DNA of 64,000 nt from Halopseudomonas maritima (GCF_021545785.1 NZ_CP079801.1:2600001-2664000); one strand, 5' to 3'; positions 9,141 through 16,677 are shown, counted from the stretch's first letter. Notes: generated by a model not told the origin, from the sequence alone. Numbers and translations are program-made.

Positions 9141-9423
9141 TTTCAGCCTTGAATTCAACCAAAAGGCTTTGAAGGAATGGCATAAGCTGGATGCCACCAT
9201 TCGGCTGCAGTTTGCCCGCAAGCTGAAAGAGCGTATGCAGGCGCCGCATGTGGAAGCAGACAGACTGAGAAGCCTGCCGGACTGCTACAAGATCAAATTG
9301 CGGTCTGCCGGTTATCGTCTGGTCTATCAGGTGATCGACCAGCGTTTGGTCATCACTGTGATCGCTGTAGGCAAGCGGGAGCGGTCTGCGGTATACGGTG
9401 ATGCAGAGAAGCGTCTTCGCTAG
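9133..9423 (+). CDS. RelE/ParE-superfamily toxin (StbE-like)
   Basis: A 96-aa basic protein with the RelE fold pattern: an N-terminal LEFNQKALKEWHKLD helix, then a beta-strand core with LPDCYKIKLRSAGYRLVYQV and a final VIAVGKRERSAVY strand. Family members are mostly ribosome-dependent mRNA interferases. I take the GTG at 9133, overlapping the antitoxin by 8 nt, because the TTG at 9112 lies deep in the antitoxin gene and adds no domain. The pair probably stabilises the island. Key basic and aromatic residues of the toxin appear intact. Confidence 0.85.
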   Translation: MSDFSLEFNQKALKEWHKLDATIRLQFARKLKERMQAPHVEADRLRSLPDCYKIKLRSAGYRLVYQVIDQRLVITVIAVGKRERSAVYGDAEKRLR

Positions 9424-9840
9424 CGCTTCTGCCTGCCCCATGCCCGCATATGAATGAATAGCTTCACCGCCTTGTTTCGCCTGATTGCGTTATCCTCGAT
9501 CTAACGATGTGTTGACACTCCCTCGTTATGCCTTGCTACTCCGTCAGTCGTTTGGGAGACAGGTCCATTTTTATCTACTTTACCTGAAGCCAAAGAAGCG
9601 TTAGCGTTACTGAGAAGTAATGGCTAACGGACAGCATGCATTAGGAGGTAGGGATGACCTTTTTTGGCGTACAGTCAAAGTGCTTGGTGTGCCCTTATTT
9701 TGGGGCGTTTGATACGGGCATTAAGCTCTTCCTTCCTGCAGTCAGTCGTATCTTCTGCGATTTTCTTGCGATTCTCTATTCTTTATTTCCTCAATATTTA
9801 TGTTCGAAGCTCCCCTCTAGGGTCGAACTTTGGAGGGCTT
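9424..9840. other. Intergenic region upstream of the Hachiman-like pair
   Basis: About 417 nt without a convincing gene. A TTGACA at 9512-9517 could be a -35 element, but no clear -10 follows at standard spacing. An open frame from 9664 runs into the HamA-like gene, but its first 59 residues look like translated non-coding sequence and it lacks the family N-terminus. Confidence 0.5.
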
Positions 9841-10593
9841 GTGTCTGAAAAATATACTGCGGTGAATGGCTTCATTGTTGTTGATGAGGATTGGGGTTGT
9901 GCGTTTGAGCAACTAAGTGCGTCTCCTGAGTTTCCGGAAATAAAGCTATGTCATGTCTCTGTGTCAGACGTAAGAAAAATGGCAGGAAAGCTCTCCCAGC
10001 AGGTGCTTGATACTTCATGGATGACAGGTTTGGATTACGGAGCGCAGCAGGCTTATGAGTACACTGTAAATGAAACAGCGGGCATGCTTTCCCAAGTTTT
10101 TAAGCAGGCTAATCCGGATGACCCTGTGTCTGCCGAATTTGGCGAGATGATGGTGTCTATGGGGGCTGGACGTGGATTGAATCAAATTTATAACCATATC
10201 CAGTTGCCTATTTCAGAGCTATGGAAATTTCAAATTAAAGGGAATGAAGGTTTCGACTTTCATACAGTATGCCCTAGTGAATTATTGAATTTTGGTGAGG
10301 CGAAATATTCAGGATCTAAAAATCCTCATGGTTTGGCGATGTCTCAGATTAAGGATTTTTTGGATCAGGAAAAGTACATTAGAGATTATATTCATCTGTT
10401 GCACATCGCTCCGGAAGGAAATAGTGTTGATAATTTGACTCAAAGGGTATTTGGGGTCGTAGCTGCATTCTCTATTAATTCAGATAATTATGCCTCAATT
10501 CTAGAGAATGCACTGAAAACAGCAGTGGGGCTTTTTAATGACTCACAGGCGTCCGCTGTTTATGTTGTAGGGGTTAGCTGTGAAGACAATTGA
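9841..10593 (+). CDS. hamA: HamA/AbpA-like DUF1837 nuclease subunit of an anti-phage system
   Basis: A 250-aa protein with the layout of DUF1837 proteins, the nuclease partner in Hachiman (HamAB) and AbpAB defence. The candidate active site is in LLNFGEAKYSGSKNPHG, where G-E-A-K matches the E-x-K of restriction-like nucleases. The GTG at 9841 has ggaggg 3-8 nt upstream and is the best start. The last 14 nt overlap the helicase gene, so the two are coupled. In characterised Hachiman systems the helicase restrains the nuclease until infection. Here the helicase gene is broken, so this subunit is either silent or unregulated. Codon use and AT content differ visibly from the core genes. The family call rests on motif and pairing. 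Confidence 0.75.
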   Translation: MSEKYTAVNGFIVVDEDWGCAFEQLSASPEFPEIKLCHVSVSDVRKMAGKLSQQVLDTSWMTGLDYGAQQAYEYTVNETAGMLSQVFKQANPDDPVSAEFGEMMVSMGAGRGLNQIYNHIQLPISELWKFQIKGNEGFDFHTVCPSELLNFGEAKYSGSKNPHGLAMSQIKDFLDQEKYIRDYIHLLHIAPEGNSVDNLTQRVFGVVAAFSINSDNYASILENALKTAVGLFNDSQASAVYVVGVSCEDN

Positions 10594-11295
10594 GATATCA
10601 GCCAGTAATTCTCCGTTCTCTGATCTGATGGGTATATTGGAGGAGCTTCATGAGACGGGGCCTGTCTCGTCTGATATATTAGAAACTCTAGGAATGTATA
10701 AGTTTTATCATCCAGAAACCTTTCGGCGTTTAGAGTCTAGGATAATTTCGGCACTGGGGCTTTTCTACAAGGTGCGCGATCCGTCTGATCTTTACTCATT
10801 CATTCTTGGCGCTATCGGCAGAGATCATCAGTATAAGTACGGCGCCCTGCTTACGCCAGTTCAAGCAAGCGTCCGGCGCGCAGTAGAGAACATGAAGTTT
10901 GTTTCCATCTCGGCGCCTACTAGTGCGGGTAAATCTTATTCGATTCGCGATTTTATCGCTGAGCAAACTGGCGATGCGGTCGTTGTTGTGCCTTCTAGGG
11001 CGTTAATTGCAGAGTATGTCGCCGTGATGAAAGAAAAATTTTCAGGCGACAAAACAGTAATGATTTCTGCTTTCGTTGATAACGTTTTTACTAGCAGGCA
11101 TCCTAGGCGCATATTTGTCTTAACACCTGAACGAGCTCGGGATTTATTTTCTGCCGACTTGAGTTTGGATATACGGGTATTCTTCTTCGATGAGGCACAG
11201 ATATCCGAGGAACCCGAAAGAGGTGTTATTTTCGACGTGCTAGTGCGAAGGGTTAAGGTTGGGTTTCCAGAAGCAAAGCTGATTTTTGCTCATCC

Positions 11296-11302
11296 TTTTG
11301 TA
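11296..11302. repeat. Target-site duplication, left copy (ttttgta)
   Basis: The 7-bp ttttgta immediately before the insertion sequence. It is repeated at 12508-12514. In the helicase frame it encodes the end of ...PFV on the left and the same codons on the right. Confidence 0.88.
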
Positions 11303-12507
11303 TGTGCTGATACGGTATTCACCTGACAGTTGACCACTGTCAGGGGTGGTGGTCATACGGCCTCGAACCGGGTTATGAAACGGGTACCCCTACCTGTCCA
11401 TAACCTGGAGAAGCACGCATGACCACCGAGGAGAAAATAGCACGACGTAAGCTCAGCCTGCTGGACTTGGCGCAAGAGCTACGCAACGTCAGCAAGGCCT
11501 GCAAGGTGATGGGATACAGCCGCCAGCAGTTCTACGAGATCCGCAGGAATTACCAGACCTACGGGTCATCTGGCCTGCTGGATAAGCTGCCGGGCTGCAA
11601 AGGTGCGCATCCTAACCGGGTGTCGCCCGAGATTGAGCAAGCCATTCTGGACTACAGCTTACAACGCCCTACCCATGGCCCACTGCGGGTATCACAAGAA
11701 CTGGCCCTGCGCGGCATCACAGTTAGCTCAGGCGGCGTTCGAGGCGTCTGGAGCAGGCATGACTTGCTGTCCAAGCATGACCGTTTGTTGCGACTGGAAC
11801 GAGAGCAGAAGGATCGTGCCCTGGAGCTCAGCGATGAGCAGATTCGCCTGCTGGAACGCTTTAGCCCTGAGTTCCGGGAGCGGCAGATTGAGGTGCATCA
11901 CACCGGCGAACTGGTTGCGATAGACACGTTCTTTGTCGGCACGCTCAAAGGCGTCGGCAAGGTGTATCTGCAAACTGTTATCGACTGCTTCAGCCGTTTT
12001 GCTTTTGGCAGGCTGTACACGAGCAAGATGCCGGTCACTGCGGTTCATGTCTTGAATAACGATGTGCTGCCGTTTTTCGAGCAGCACGCCGTGAGGGTAG
12101 AAACCGTGCTGTCGGATAACGGCCGCGAATACTGCGGCAGGCCGGATAACCATCCCTTCGAACTGTTCCTTCAGCTCGAAGGGATCGAGCACCGAACCAC
12201 GCGTGTTCGACGTCCGCAGAGCAATGGATTTGTGGAGCGACTACACCGCACGCTGCTGGATGAGCACTTCCGCGTGGCAGGGCGTACGACGTGGTATGAG
12301 AGCGTTGAACAGATGCAGGAGGACTTCGATAAGTACCTGCACCACTACAACTACGAGCGGCCCCACCAGGGTCGGATGATGAACGGGAGAACGCCAAGCC
12401 AAGCGTTCATCGAAGGTATTGTTGAGCAGCCAGAACCGGCCACGGAGGACGCTGTTTAACTCAGCCCCGGAACGGGGCCGGTGTCAGGTGAATACTTGAT
12501 CTGTACA
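11303..12507 (+). mobile_element. IS481-family insertion sequence, 1205 bp, complete
   Basis: The ends are 26-bp imperfect terminal inverted repeats (11303-11328 and 12482-12507). They match at 21 of 26 positions, begin TGT/end ACA, and share the inner 14 bp GTATTCACCTGACA. A 7-bp target duplication flanks them. One transposase gene fills the element. TGT...ACA ends and a short target duplication are usual in the IS481 family. The duplication is perfect and the interrupted frame shows no other damage, so the insertion looks fairly recent. Confidence 0.92.
11419..12459 (+). CDS. IS481-family DDE transposase
   Basis: A 346-aa transposase. An N-terminal helix-turn-helix (LLDLAQELRNVSKACKVMGYSRQQFYEIRR, residues about 14-43) is followed by an rve/RNase H-like catalytic core. 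The catalytic triad can be read as D in VAIDTFFVG, D in VLSDNGREY and E in NGFVERLHRTL. The C-terminal YNYERPHQG is typical of the family. A ggaga ribosome site precedes the ATG. It appears intact, so the element may still be active. Confidence 0.93.
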   Translation: MTTEEKIARRKLSLLDLAQELRNVSKACKVMGYSRQQFYEIRRNYQTYGSSGLLDKLPGCKGAHPNRVSPEIEQAILDYSLQRPTHGPLRVSQELALRGITVSSGGVRGVWSRHDLLSKHDRLLRLEREQKDRALELSDEQIRLLERFSPEFRERQIEVHHTGELVAIDTFFVGTLKGVGKVYLQTVIDCFSRFAFGRLYTSKMPVTAVHVLNNDVLPFFEQHAVRVETVLSDNGREYCGRPDNHPFELFLQLEGIEHRTTRVRRPQSNGFVERLHRTLLDEHFRVAGRTTWYESVEQMQEDFDKYLHHYNYERPHQGRMMNGRTPSQAFIEGIVEQPEPATEDAV

Positions 12508-12514
12508 TTTTGTA
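12508..12514. repeat. Target-site duplication, right copy (ttttgta)
   Basis: Second copy of the 7-bp duplication, directly after the right inverted repeat. The next codon, gaa at 12515, continues the helicase frame. Confidence 0.88.
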
Positions 12515-14096
12515 GAAAATCCCGAAGCTCAACTTAAGAAGCATAGTATTCAAGAAGACGATGCATACGCAAGAGCTTACACTTATGGAACTGTAGGTAA
12601 GATCTGTGTTTTTCATCATAAACTTAGCGGTAAAGATTATGTGTTTTCCCCTTATGTTGTTGGTGGGCACACAGTAAGAAAGTCCAAGGAGTTAGTTGGT
12701 GGGTTTGAGAAGTTCGCTTTCGAGTCAGGTCTTTCCATATTGATGTATGTCTCTAAGGCCTCAATATATAACGGAAAGTTTTTAGATGATTTGATGTGGT
12801 TTATTGATGGTTTGGATGAGGTGGAAGATCAGCATGCTTTAGATATAATCGATGAAGTCGAGCATCTGGTTGGTGCAGACGAGGAAGGCCATAATTCTTT
12901 AATGGTCGGCCTTCTCCGTAAAGGTGTTGTCATTCATCATGGCTCTGTCCCGCTTGAAGTAAGGTTTCTTGTCGAAGATTTTATTCGTGGTGGTTTTGCT
13001 AGGATTTGCTTTGCAACTAGTACGCTTGCTCAAGGCGTTAATATGCCGTTTGATATCGTTTGGTTGGAAAATATGAGATTCCAGGGCGAAGGCGATGGTG
13101 AGCGTTCGCTTTCATTTAAAAACCTTATAGGAAGGGCGGGTCGCCTTTCTTCTGAAGAGAAGTTTGATTATGGATTTGTTTATACCAAAAATCCGAAGTT
13201 GTTTTCAAGGCGAATAAATGATGTTTATTTTTTGAAGGAGATGTCGCTTGTAGATTCTCCTGAGGATTGTCCTCCTGATTCTCGTGAGCTGGTTGACTCG
13301 ATTCGCGATGGTACCTTTAATGATGAGCTGCATATTCCTCAAAGTAAGGCTGATCGGCTGCGTGATAATAGTGTCATAAAGGCGGCATTTGATATCTTGG
13401 AAATTTTTTATGCAAATGGCGGTGATGTTCGTTCTAATATTAGGGGTGAACATAACCGTGATCGACGGGAGGCCGTGAAATATAATCTCAGGTTGATATT
13501 TGAAGCGTCGATTGGTCGTCCGCTTCTGTATGGTGAGCAGGCTGTATTTGATAATGCGATTAGTATATTTTTGCAGCTTATTCAGGGTGCTTCGTTTCGT
13601 GAAAATGTTGGTTTAAGGTATAGCAGGATAACTAAGCGTGATGAGGGGCGGGCCGGATTTGCTCAATTTACTCAAGGTGCAAGCAAGCTTCCGAATAGTA
13701 AGCTAGAAAATAGATTTTCTCTTTTTGACCAAGTGCTTGCGCGCAATGTGAGTTACGATGCAGTTGTATATGATACTTATGACTACCTGGATCAGGTTAT
13801 CTCTTTTTCACTTTCTGATGTTTTTATAGCTGCATTTAAGATATACCAACAGGTGTCGGGCGATGCTCGTGCGCAGAAGGTGATAGAACTCCTTCGATTC
13901 GGTACAAATGACTCGATGAATATGCTTCTTATACGCTATGGTTTTTCCTCTGAGCAGATTGCCGAAATTACGCCTTATATTCGCTATGTTAACGAGAGCG
14001 ATATTGTGTTCAAGGAGACTGTCGCGGAAGCGCCGTTATATATAAAGAAAATTGTTGAGTGGTATTTGCCGTGATGTTCCGTTTGTGAATTTTGAG

Positions 14097-14116
14097 AAGG
14101 GCGTCTAGGCGTCCTT
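14097..14116 (+). terminator. Possible terminator after the helicase gene
   Basis: Seven-bp stem with one G-T pair (aagggcg / cgtcctt), a 6-nt loop and a pyrimidine-rich tail. It is weak. Confidence 0.4.
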
Positions 14117-14163
14117 TCTTCTCTGCTCCGTTGCAAGAGCCTGCAGAGCAGCGTTTCATCTGT

Positions 14164-14400
14164 TCACTGTTTATTTCGTCTTGCGGTTTCGCGTTCGTGC
14201 AGAGACTGGATGTATGAGTCTAGATCTTTCTGTTTAGCGTCTTCCTGTTCGTACGCTGCGGTTTTGTTAGCCTGTTCCGATCTAACTTCTGCGCTTTTTT
14301 CCTCTGTCCATGACTTCATACCGTTCACGCTAGCTAACACGGTCACGATCCCGGCCGCGCCCATCGCTACCTTCCATATTATTCGCTCTAGCTCGTTCAT
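14164..14400 (-). CDS. Small membrane-anchored hypothetical protein
   Basis: 78 aa. One hydrophobic helix (IIWKVAMGAAGIVTVLASVNG, about residues 7-27) is followed by a highly charged Glu/Lys/Gln-rich tail that should be helical. I do not recognise a family. It lies downstream of the repressor-like gene on the same strand, in the spot where small prophage membrane proteins often sit. It could be a remnant phage gene. Confidence 0.5.
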   Translation of the reverse strand: MNELERIIWKVAMGAAGIVTVLASVNGMKSWTEEKSAEVRSEQANKTAAYEQEDAKQKDLDSYIQSLHERETARRNKQ

Positions 14401-14489
14401 CCTGCCGTCTCTTCCTTGAGCTTTGCCCTACTTCAACTTTTCCTTGTCTTTGCGTGAAAACCAGCGCTGTCCGGCTTTTCGTGTGATCG

Positions 14490-14756
14490 CTATCCCGCGC
14501 TTTGATTGGTCAAGTTTCGGTTGGCCTCGTCGTATTCCGGGCTTGTCTGGCCGCAGTCTGGTGCAACTTCGCCTGTGATCAGCCAGAGGGCGTATTGGGG
14601 AAAGAGTTGCGCCACCGCTTCTATTTCTGCGTCGGTAAGGCGCGCTTTGCCGTTACGGACGTTCCCCCAACGGTAGCGGTCAATTCCCGTCTTCTTTTCG
14701 AACCAAACGCTAGTCCTTTCGCTGTTGAAAAGACTTATAAGGCGCTCTTTTATCAT
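14490..14756 (-). CDS. Phage-type HTH repressor-like protein
   Basis: 88 aa. The segment RTSVWFEKKTGIDRYRWGNVRNGKARLTDAEIEAVAQLFPQYALWLITG reads as a compact helix-turn-helix domain like those of short prophage repressors. The 'YALWLITGE' end is common in phage cI/C-like proteins. It is divergent from the excisionase-like gene, and the intergenic region holds two palindromes that are good operator candidates. It probably governs the lysogenic state or expression of the former mobile element. No C-terminal protease or dimer domain is present. Confidence 0.65.
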   Translation of the reverse strand: MIKERLISLFNSERTSVWFEKKTGIDRYRWGNVRNGKARLTDAEIEAVAQLFPQYALWLITGEVAPDCGQTSPEYDEANRNLTNQSAG

Positions 14757-14769
14757 AACGAAATATTAT

Positions 14770-14790
14770 ACTAAGTATATTGTACTTAGT
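14770..14790. promoter_or_regulatory. Palindromic operator candidate 1
   Basis: actaagta-tattg-tacttagt, perfect 8-bp arms, 14 nt upstream of the repressor-like gene. The half-site actaagt occurs again at 14829-14835. Confidence 0.65.
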
Positions 14791-14817
14791 AATTCCTGTG
14801 CCATAATTGGTTCAACG

Positions 14818-14832
14818 TAGTAAATATTACTA
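14818..14832. promoter_or_regulatory. Palindromic operator candidate 2
   Basis: tagtaa-ata-ttacta, perfect 6-bp arms, overlapping a repeated actaagt half-site. It lies between the two divergent regulators, about 34 nt from the excisionase-like start. Confidence 0.55.
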
Positions 14833-14865
14833 AGTCGGTTTCTCGATCAATTATAGGTGGTTTCC

Positions 14866-15126
14866 ATGGAACAGTCAGGCGTATTGGGGTTGAAGGTAGA
14901 TGGCGAGGTTACCGTGGAGGTAATTCGCAATGTCCCGTTCTGCACTCACGAAGCTCTGGCCCAAATGGTCGGCGTCTCCGATGACACCGCTCGGGGCTGG
15001 GTTGAGATGGGCACCATCCCGACCGCCAAGATTGGCCGCCGCCGTGTGGTGAACCTCGCTCGCATCATGTCTGACCTGTCCCGTGGCAAAACAATTTTTT
15101 GCTCCGGCGATTACAGCGACGAGTGA
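14866..15126 (+). CDS. Excisionase/MerR-like small DNA-binding protein
   Basis: 86 aa. The central CTHEALAQMVGVSDDTARGWVEMGTIPTAKIGRRRVVNLARI is a winged helix of the excisionase/AlpA type: helix-turn-helix, then a basic GRRRVV wing. The ATG at 14866 has aggtgg 7 nt upstream; a GTG at 14857 is the alternative. It is divergent from the repressor-like gene. It resembles the regulator pairs of filamentous (Pf-like) prophages, in which a small Xis protein controls excision and replication; that link is inference. Confidence 0.65.
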   Translation: MEQSGVLGLKVDGEVTVEVIRNVPFCTHEALAQMVGVSDDTARGWVEMGTIPTAKIGRRRVVNLARIMSDLSRGKTIFCSGDYSDE

Positions 15127-15136
15127 GGGCAGGGCG

Positions 15137-15418
15137 ATGAACAGCCTCCAGCGCTACAAACCCAAGCACGAACCCGGTTGCGATTGCTCCGTTTGCTGGA
15201 CCCACCAGTTCTGCAACGAAATGCATGCCCGCAACGATGCCCGGCAAAAGCGTTGCCATGAAATCCTGAACAACCCGTTTCAGGCCCGCTTCCCGCGGAC
15301 CTGGAGCAACTGCTCCTTGAGCGTGGCGCCCCGGGTAACGGTCGTTTATTCAGCTCCTGCCGGTCAGCGTTCCGCAGCGTCTATGAGAGGGCAGGGCTAT
15401 ACACTTCCGGCCAACTGA
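15137..15418 (+). CDS. Small Cys-rich hypothetical protein, C-terminus replaced by out-of-frame integrase sequence
   Basis: 93 aa with the start at ATG 15137 (agggcaggg upstream). The first half has a CxCxxC motif (EPGCDCSVCWTHQFC) that could bind a metal. The second half, from about 15270, is simply the integrase remnant read in a different frame, so the original C-terminus has been lost. It is best seen as a 5' gene fragment fused by deletion to the integrase tail. Function unknown. Confidence 0.5.
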   Translation: MNSLQRYKPKHEPGCDCSVCWTHQFCNEMHARNDARQKRCHEILNNPFQARFPRTWSNCSLSVAPRVTVVYSAPAGQRSAASMRGQGYTLPAN

Positions 15419-15618
15419 CGCACATTCTCCGGCACGCCTTCGCTAGTCACGACATGATGCAGGGCGGGAACATTCTGGCGCTGCAGCGGATTCTTGGTCA
15501 TGGGGATATCAAGATGACCATGCGCTACTCGCACCTGTCGCCGGGTCACTTTGCCAGTGTGCTGACGCATTCGTCATTGGCGTTGATTGGCGGTGGTGAC
15601 CAGTCGAGTGGGCTATGA
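15262..15618 (+). pseudogene. Tyrosine recombinase (phage integrase), C-terminal remnant
   Basis: This frame (stop at 15616-15618) reads ...LTHILRHAFASHDMMQGG... then LQRILGHGDIKMTMRYSHLSP. It therefore contains the HxxR, H and catalytic Y boxes of the recombinase C-terminal domain. There is no N-terminal or arm-binding domain, and an in-frame stop lies at 15259-15261. It resembles the integrases of Pf-like and related Pseudomonas phages. It lies about 0.9 kb from the intact tRNA-Met, the expected side for an island integrase. The gene is dead, so the island cannot excise by itself. Confidence 0.85.
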
Positions 15619-15661
15619 GAATATTTGCTATAATTTCACGGTCCCGAAAGAGGTGTGCTCG

Positions 15662-15832
15662 ATGACCAAACCGTCACTGAAAGCCAAAAAAGCCTACGCA
15701 GCAAAAAGCCGCCAGTCCAACTATGTGGCTAGCCTGCGCCTTGAAGGCTTTGCCGTTTCTCGTTCGGATGCAGATCGCAAACTGCCTACCCGAGAGGCTG
15801 CGCTTAACCAGCTTCGTGCAAGCCAGGCTTGA
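15662..15832 (+). CDS. Fic antitoxin (YhfG/FicA/VbhA-like)
   Basis: 56 aa. The helix carrying SLRLEG (within YVASLRLEGFAV) matches the inhibitory motif [S/T]xxxE[G/N], whose Glu blocks the Fic ATP-binding site. I choose the ATG at 15662, with agagg about 10 nt upstream, over the upstream open frame that starts inside the integrase remnant. The stop overlaps the fic start (TGATG), so the two are co-translated in the usual antitoxin-toxin order. Confidence 0.8.
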   Translation: MTKPSLKAKKAYAAKSRQSNYVASLRLEGFAVSRSDADRKLPTREAALNQLRASQA

Positions 15833-16428
15833 TGGTCGATAAATACGGCACAGGCCAAGACCCTTACTGTTACCCAGGCTCTACTGTTCTTCGCAACAAT
15901 TTCGACCTTCATGACGATGAAGCGTTGGAAGGCGCTGAACGCACGATGTCAGAAATCGCTGCCAGCGAAATAGAGTTTGACCTTCCCCCCTACGATCTAG
16001 CGTATCTCCGAGAAATTCACCGCAAGCTATTCCGTCAGACGTATGACTGGGCGGGCAAGCTTCGGAGTATCGCCATTTCGAAAGGAGACACGCATTTTTG
16101 TACTGCAAGCCGCATTGAACCTGAAGCCAACAAGCTATTTAGCCAGGCTGCCCAAGTGAATTGGTTCGAGGGGCTGGCCCGGCGTGAGTTGGTGCAGCAG
16201 GTTGCCGAGTTCTACGGTGATCTGAACATGCTTCACCCTTTCCGCGATGGCAATGGCAGGGCGCAGCGTATTTTGTTTGAGCACCTGATTATCAACGCCG
16301 GCTATGAAATCAGCTGGTGGGCGGTAGAGCCGGACGAATGGACCCGCGCAAACATCGCTGCGGTAGCGTGTGACTACCAACCCCTGATCGACATTTTTGA
16401 GCGCTGCATTGGTCAGAAGATCGCCTGA
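15832..16428 (+). CDS. fic: Fic-domain AMP-transferase toxin
   Basis: A 198-aa class I Fic protein. The active-site motif HPFRDGNGRAQR (H-P-F-x-D-G-N-G-R-x-x-R) is fully conserved, in the segment from about 16234. A Fic_N-like region with RNNFDLHDDEAL and LREIHRKLFRQTYDWAG precedes it. Such enzymes transfer AMP to target proteins (DNA gyrase and topoisomerase IV for several bacterial FicT toxins). The adjacent antitoxin supplies the inhibitory helix in trans. There is no ribosome site of its own; it depends on coupling. It sits at the tRNA-proximal edge of the island and may stabilise it. Confidence 0.88.
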   Translation: MVDKYGTGQDPYCYPGSTVLRNNFDLHDDEALEGAERTMSEIAASEIEFDLPPYDLAYLREIHRKLFRQTYDWAGKLRSIAISKGDTHFCTASRIEPEANKLFSQAAQVNWFEGLARRELVQQVAEFYGDLNMLHPFRDGNGRAQRILFEHLIINAGYEISWWAVEPDEWTRANIAAVACDYQPLIDIFERCIGQKIA

Positions 16429-16468
16429 TCAGCGGGACAAGATAGGGGCACTGAGGGGACACTACAGG

Positions 16469-16554
16469 AATAAAAAAAGGCCTAGCCGAAGCTAAGCCTT
16501 TGAAAAGGTTGGTGGCTACACCGGGACTTGAACCTGGGACACCAGCATTATGAA
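16469..16554. repeat. tRNA-proximal attachment-site repeat of the island
   Basis: The 86-bp partner of 8614-8699, identical throughout. It covers the tRNA-Met terminator and the 3' part of the intact tRNA gene up to the anticodon stem. Confidence 0.95.
16472..16499 (-). terminator. tRNA-Met terminator
   Basis: Read on the minus strand: stem AGGCTTAGC / GCTAGGCCT with a TTCG loop, followed by a run of seven T. It lies 10 nt past the tRNA 3' end and is duplicated in the distal att copy. Confidence 0.85.
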
Positions 16555-16586
16555 TGCTGTGCTCTAACCAACTGAGCTATGTAGCC
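16510..16586 (-). tRNA. tRNA-Met (anticodon CAT), elongator
   Basis: 77 nt including an encoded CCA. The gene starts GGCTACATAGCTCAGTTGG, has the anticodon loop TTCATAA and ends ...GTGTAGCCACCA. The acceptor arms (GGCTACA / TGTAGCC) pair perfectly. Elongator rather than initiator is inferred from the paired first position and the lack of three G-C pairs under the anticodon loop. Its 3' end is the integration site of the 8.7-16.5 kb island and remains intact. Confidence 0.93.
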
Positions 16587-16677
16587 ATCCGAGGCGCGCA
16601 TTATTCATTTTGGCGGATACCTTGTCAAGCCTGTCGCGCGATTTTTTTAGCTGCCATTTCAATTGCTTAACCGGGCG

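Larger units (their letters stand above)
10580..14074 (+). pseudogene. hamB: HamB/AbpB-like superfamily 2 helicase, split by an IS481-family insertion
   Basis: Two coding parts, 10580-11302 and 12508-14074, are separated by an insertion sequence. The first part has Walker A APTSAGKS and Walker B FFFDEAQ and ends ...FAHPFV. After the element the frame resumes at ENPEAQLKKHSI (12515 onward) and carries the C-terminal helicase motifs STLAQGVNMPFD and LIGRAGRL. Removing the element and one 7-bp target copy joins the parts in frame to a 760-aa protein, close to AbpB length. As it stands the first part ends 22 nt inside the element, and the second has only a GTG at 12641 as a possible internal start. 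The two halves cannot form the normal protein, although separate expression is not excluded. Start is GTG 10580, overlapping hamA. Confidence 0.85.

Noticed and set aside
9664..9840. Hydrophobic 59-residue N-terminal extension of the HamA-like protein
   Set aside because: No ribosome site at its start; a strong ggaggg sits before GTG 9841, which gives the expected family N-terminus.
11315..12493. The 14-bp GTATTCACCTGACA repeat as the insertion-sequence ends
   Set aside because: It leaves no target duplication and does not restore the helicase frame; the 26-bp TGT...ACA ends do both.
12641..14074. Independent helicase gene starting at GTG 12641
   Set aside because: It begins in the middle of the helicase; the frame continues upstream to the target duplication and joins the first half, so it is the 3' part of a split gene.
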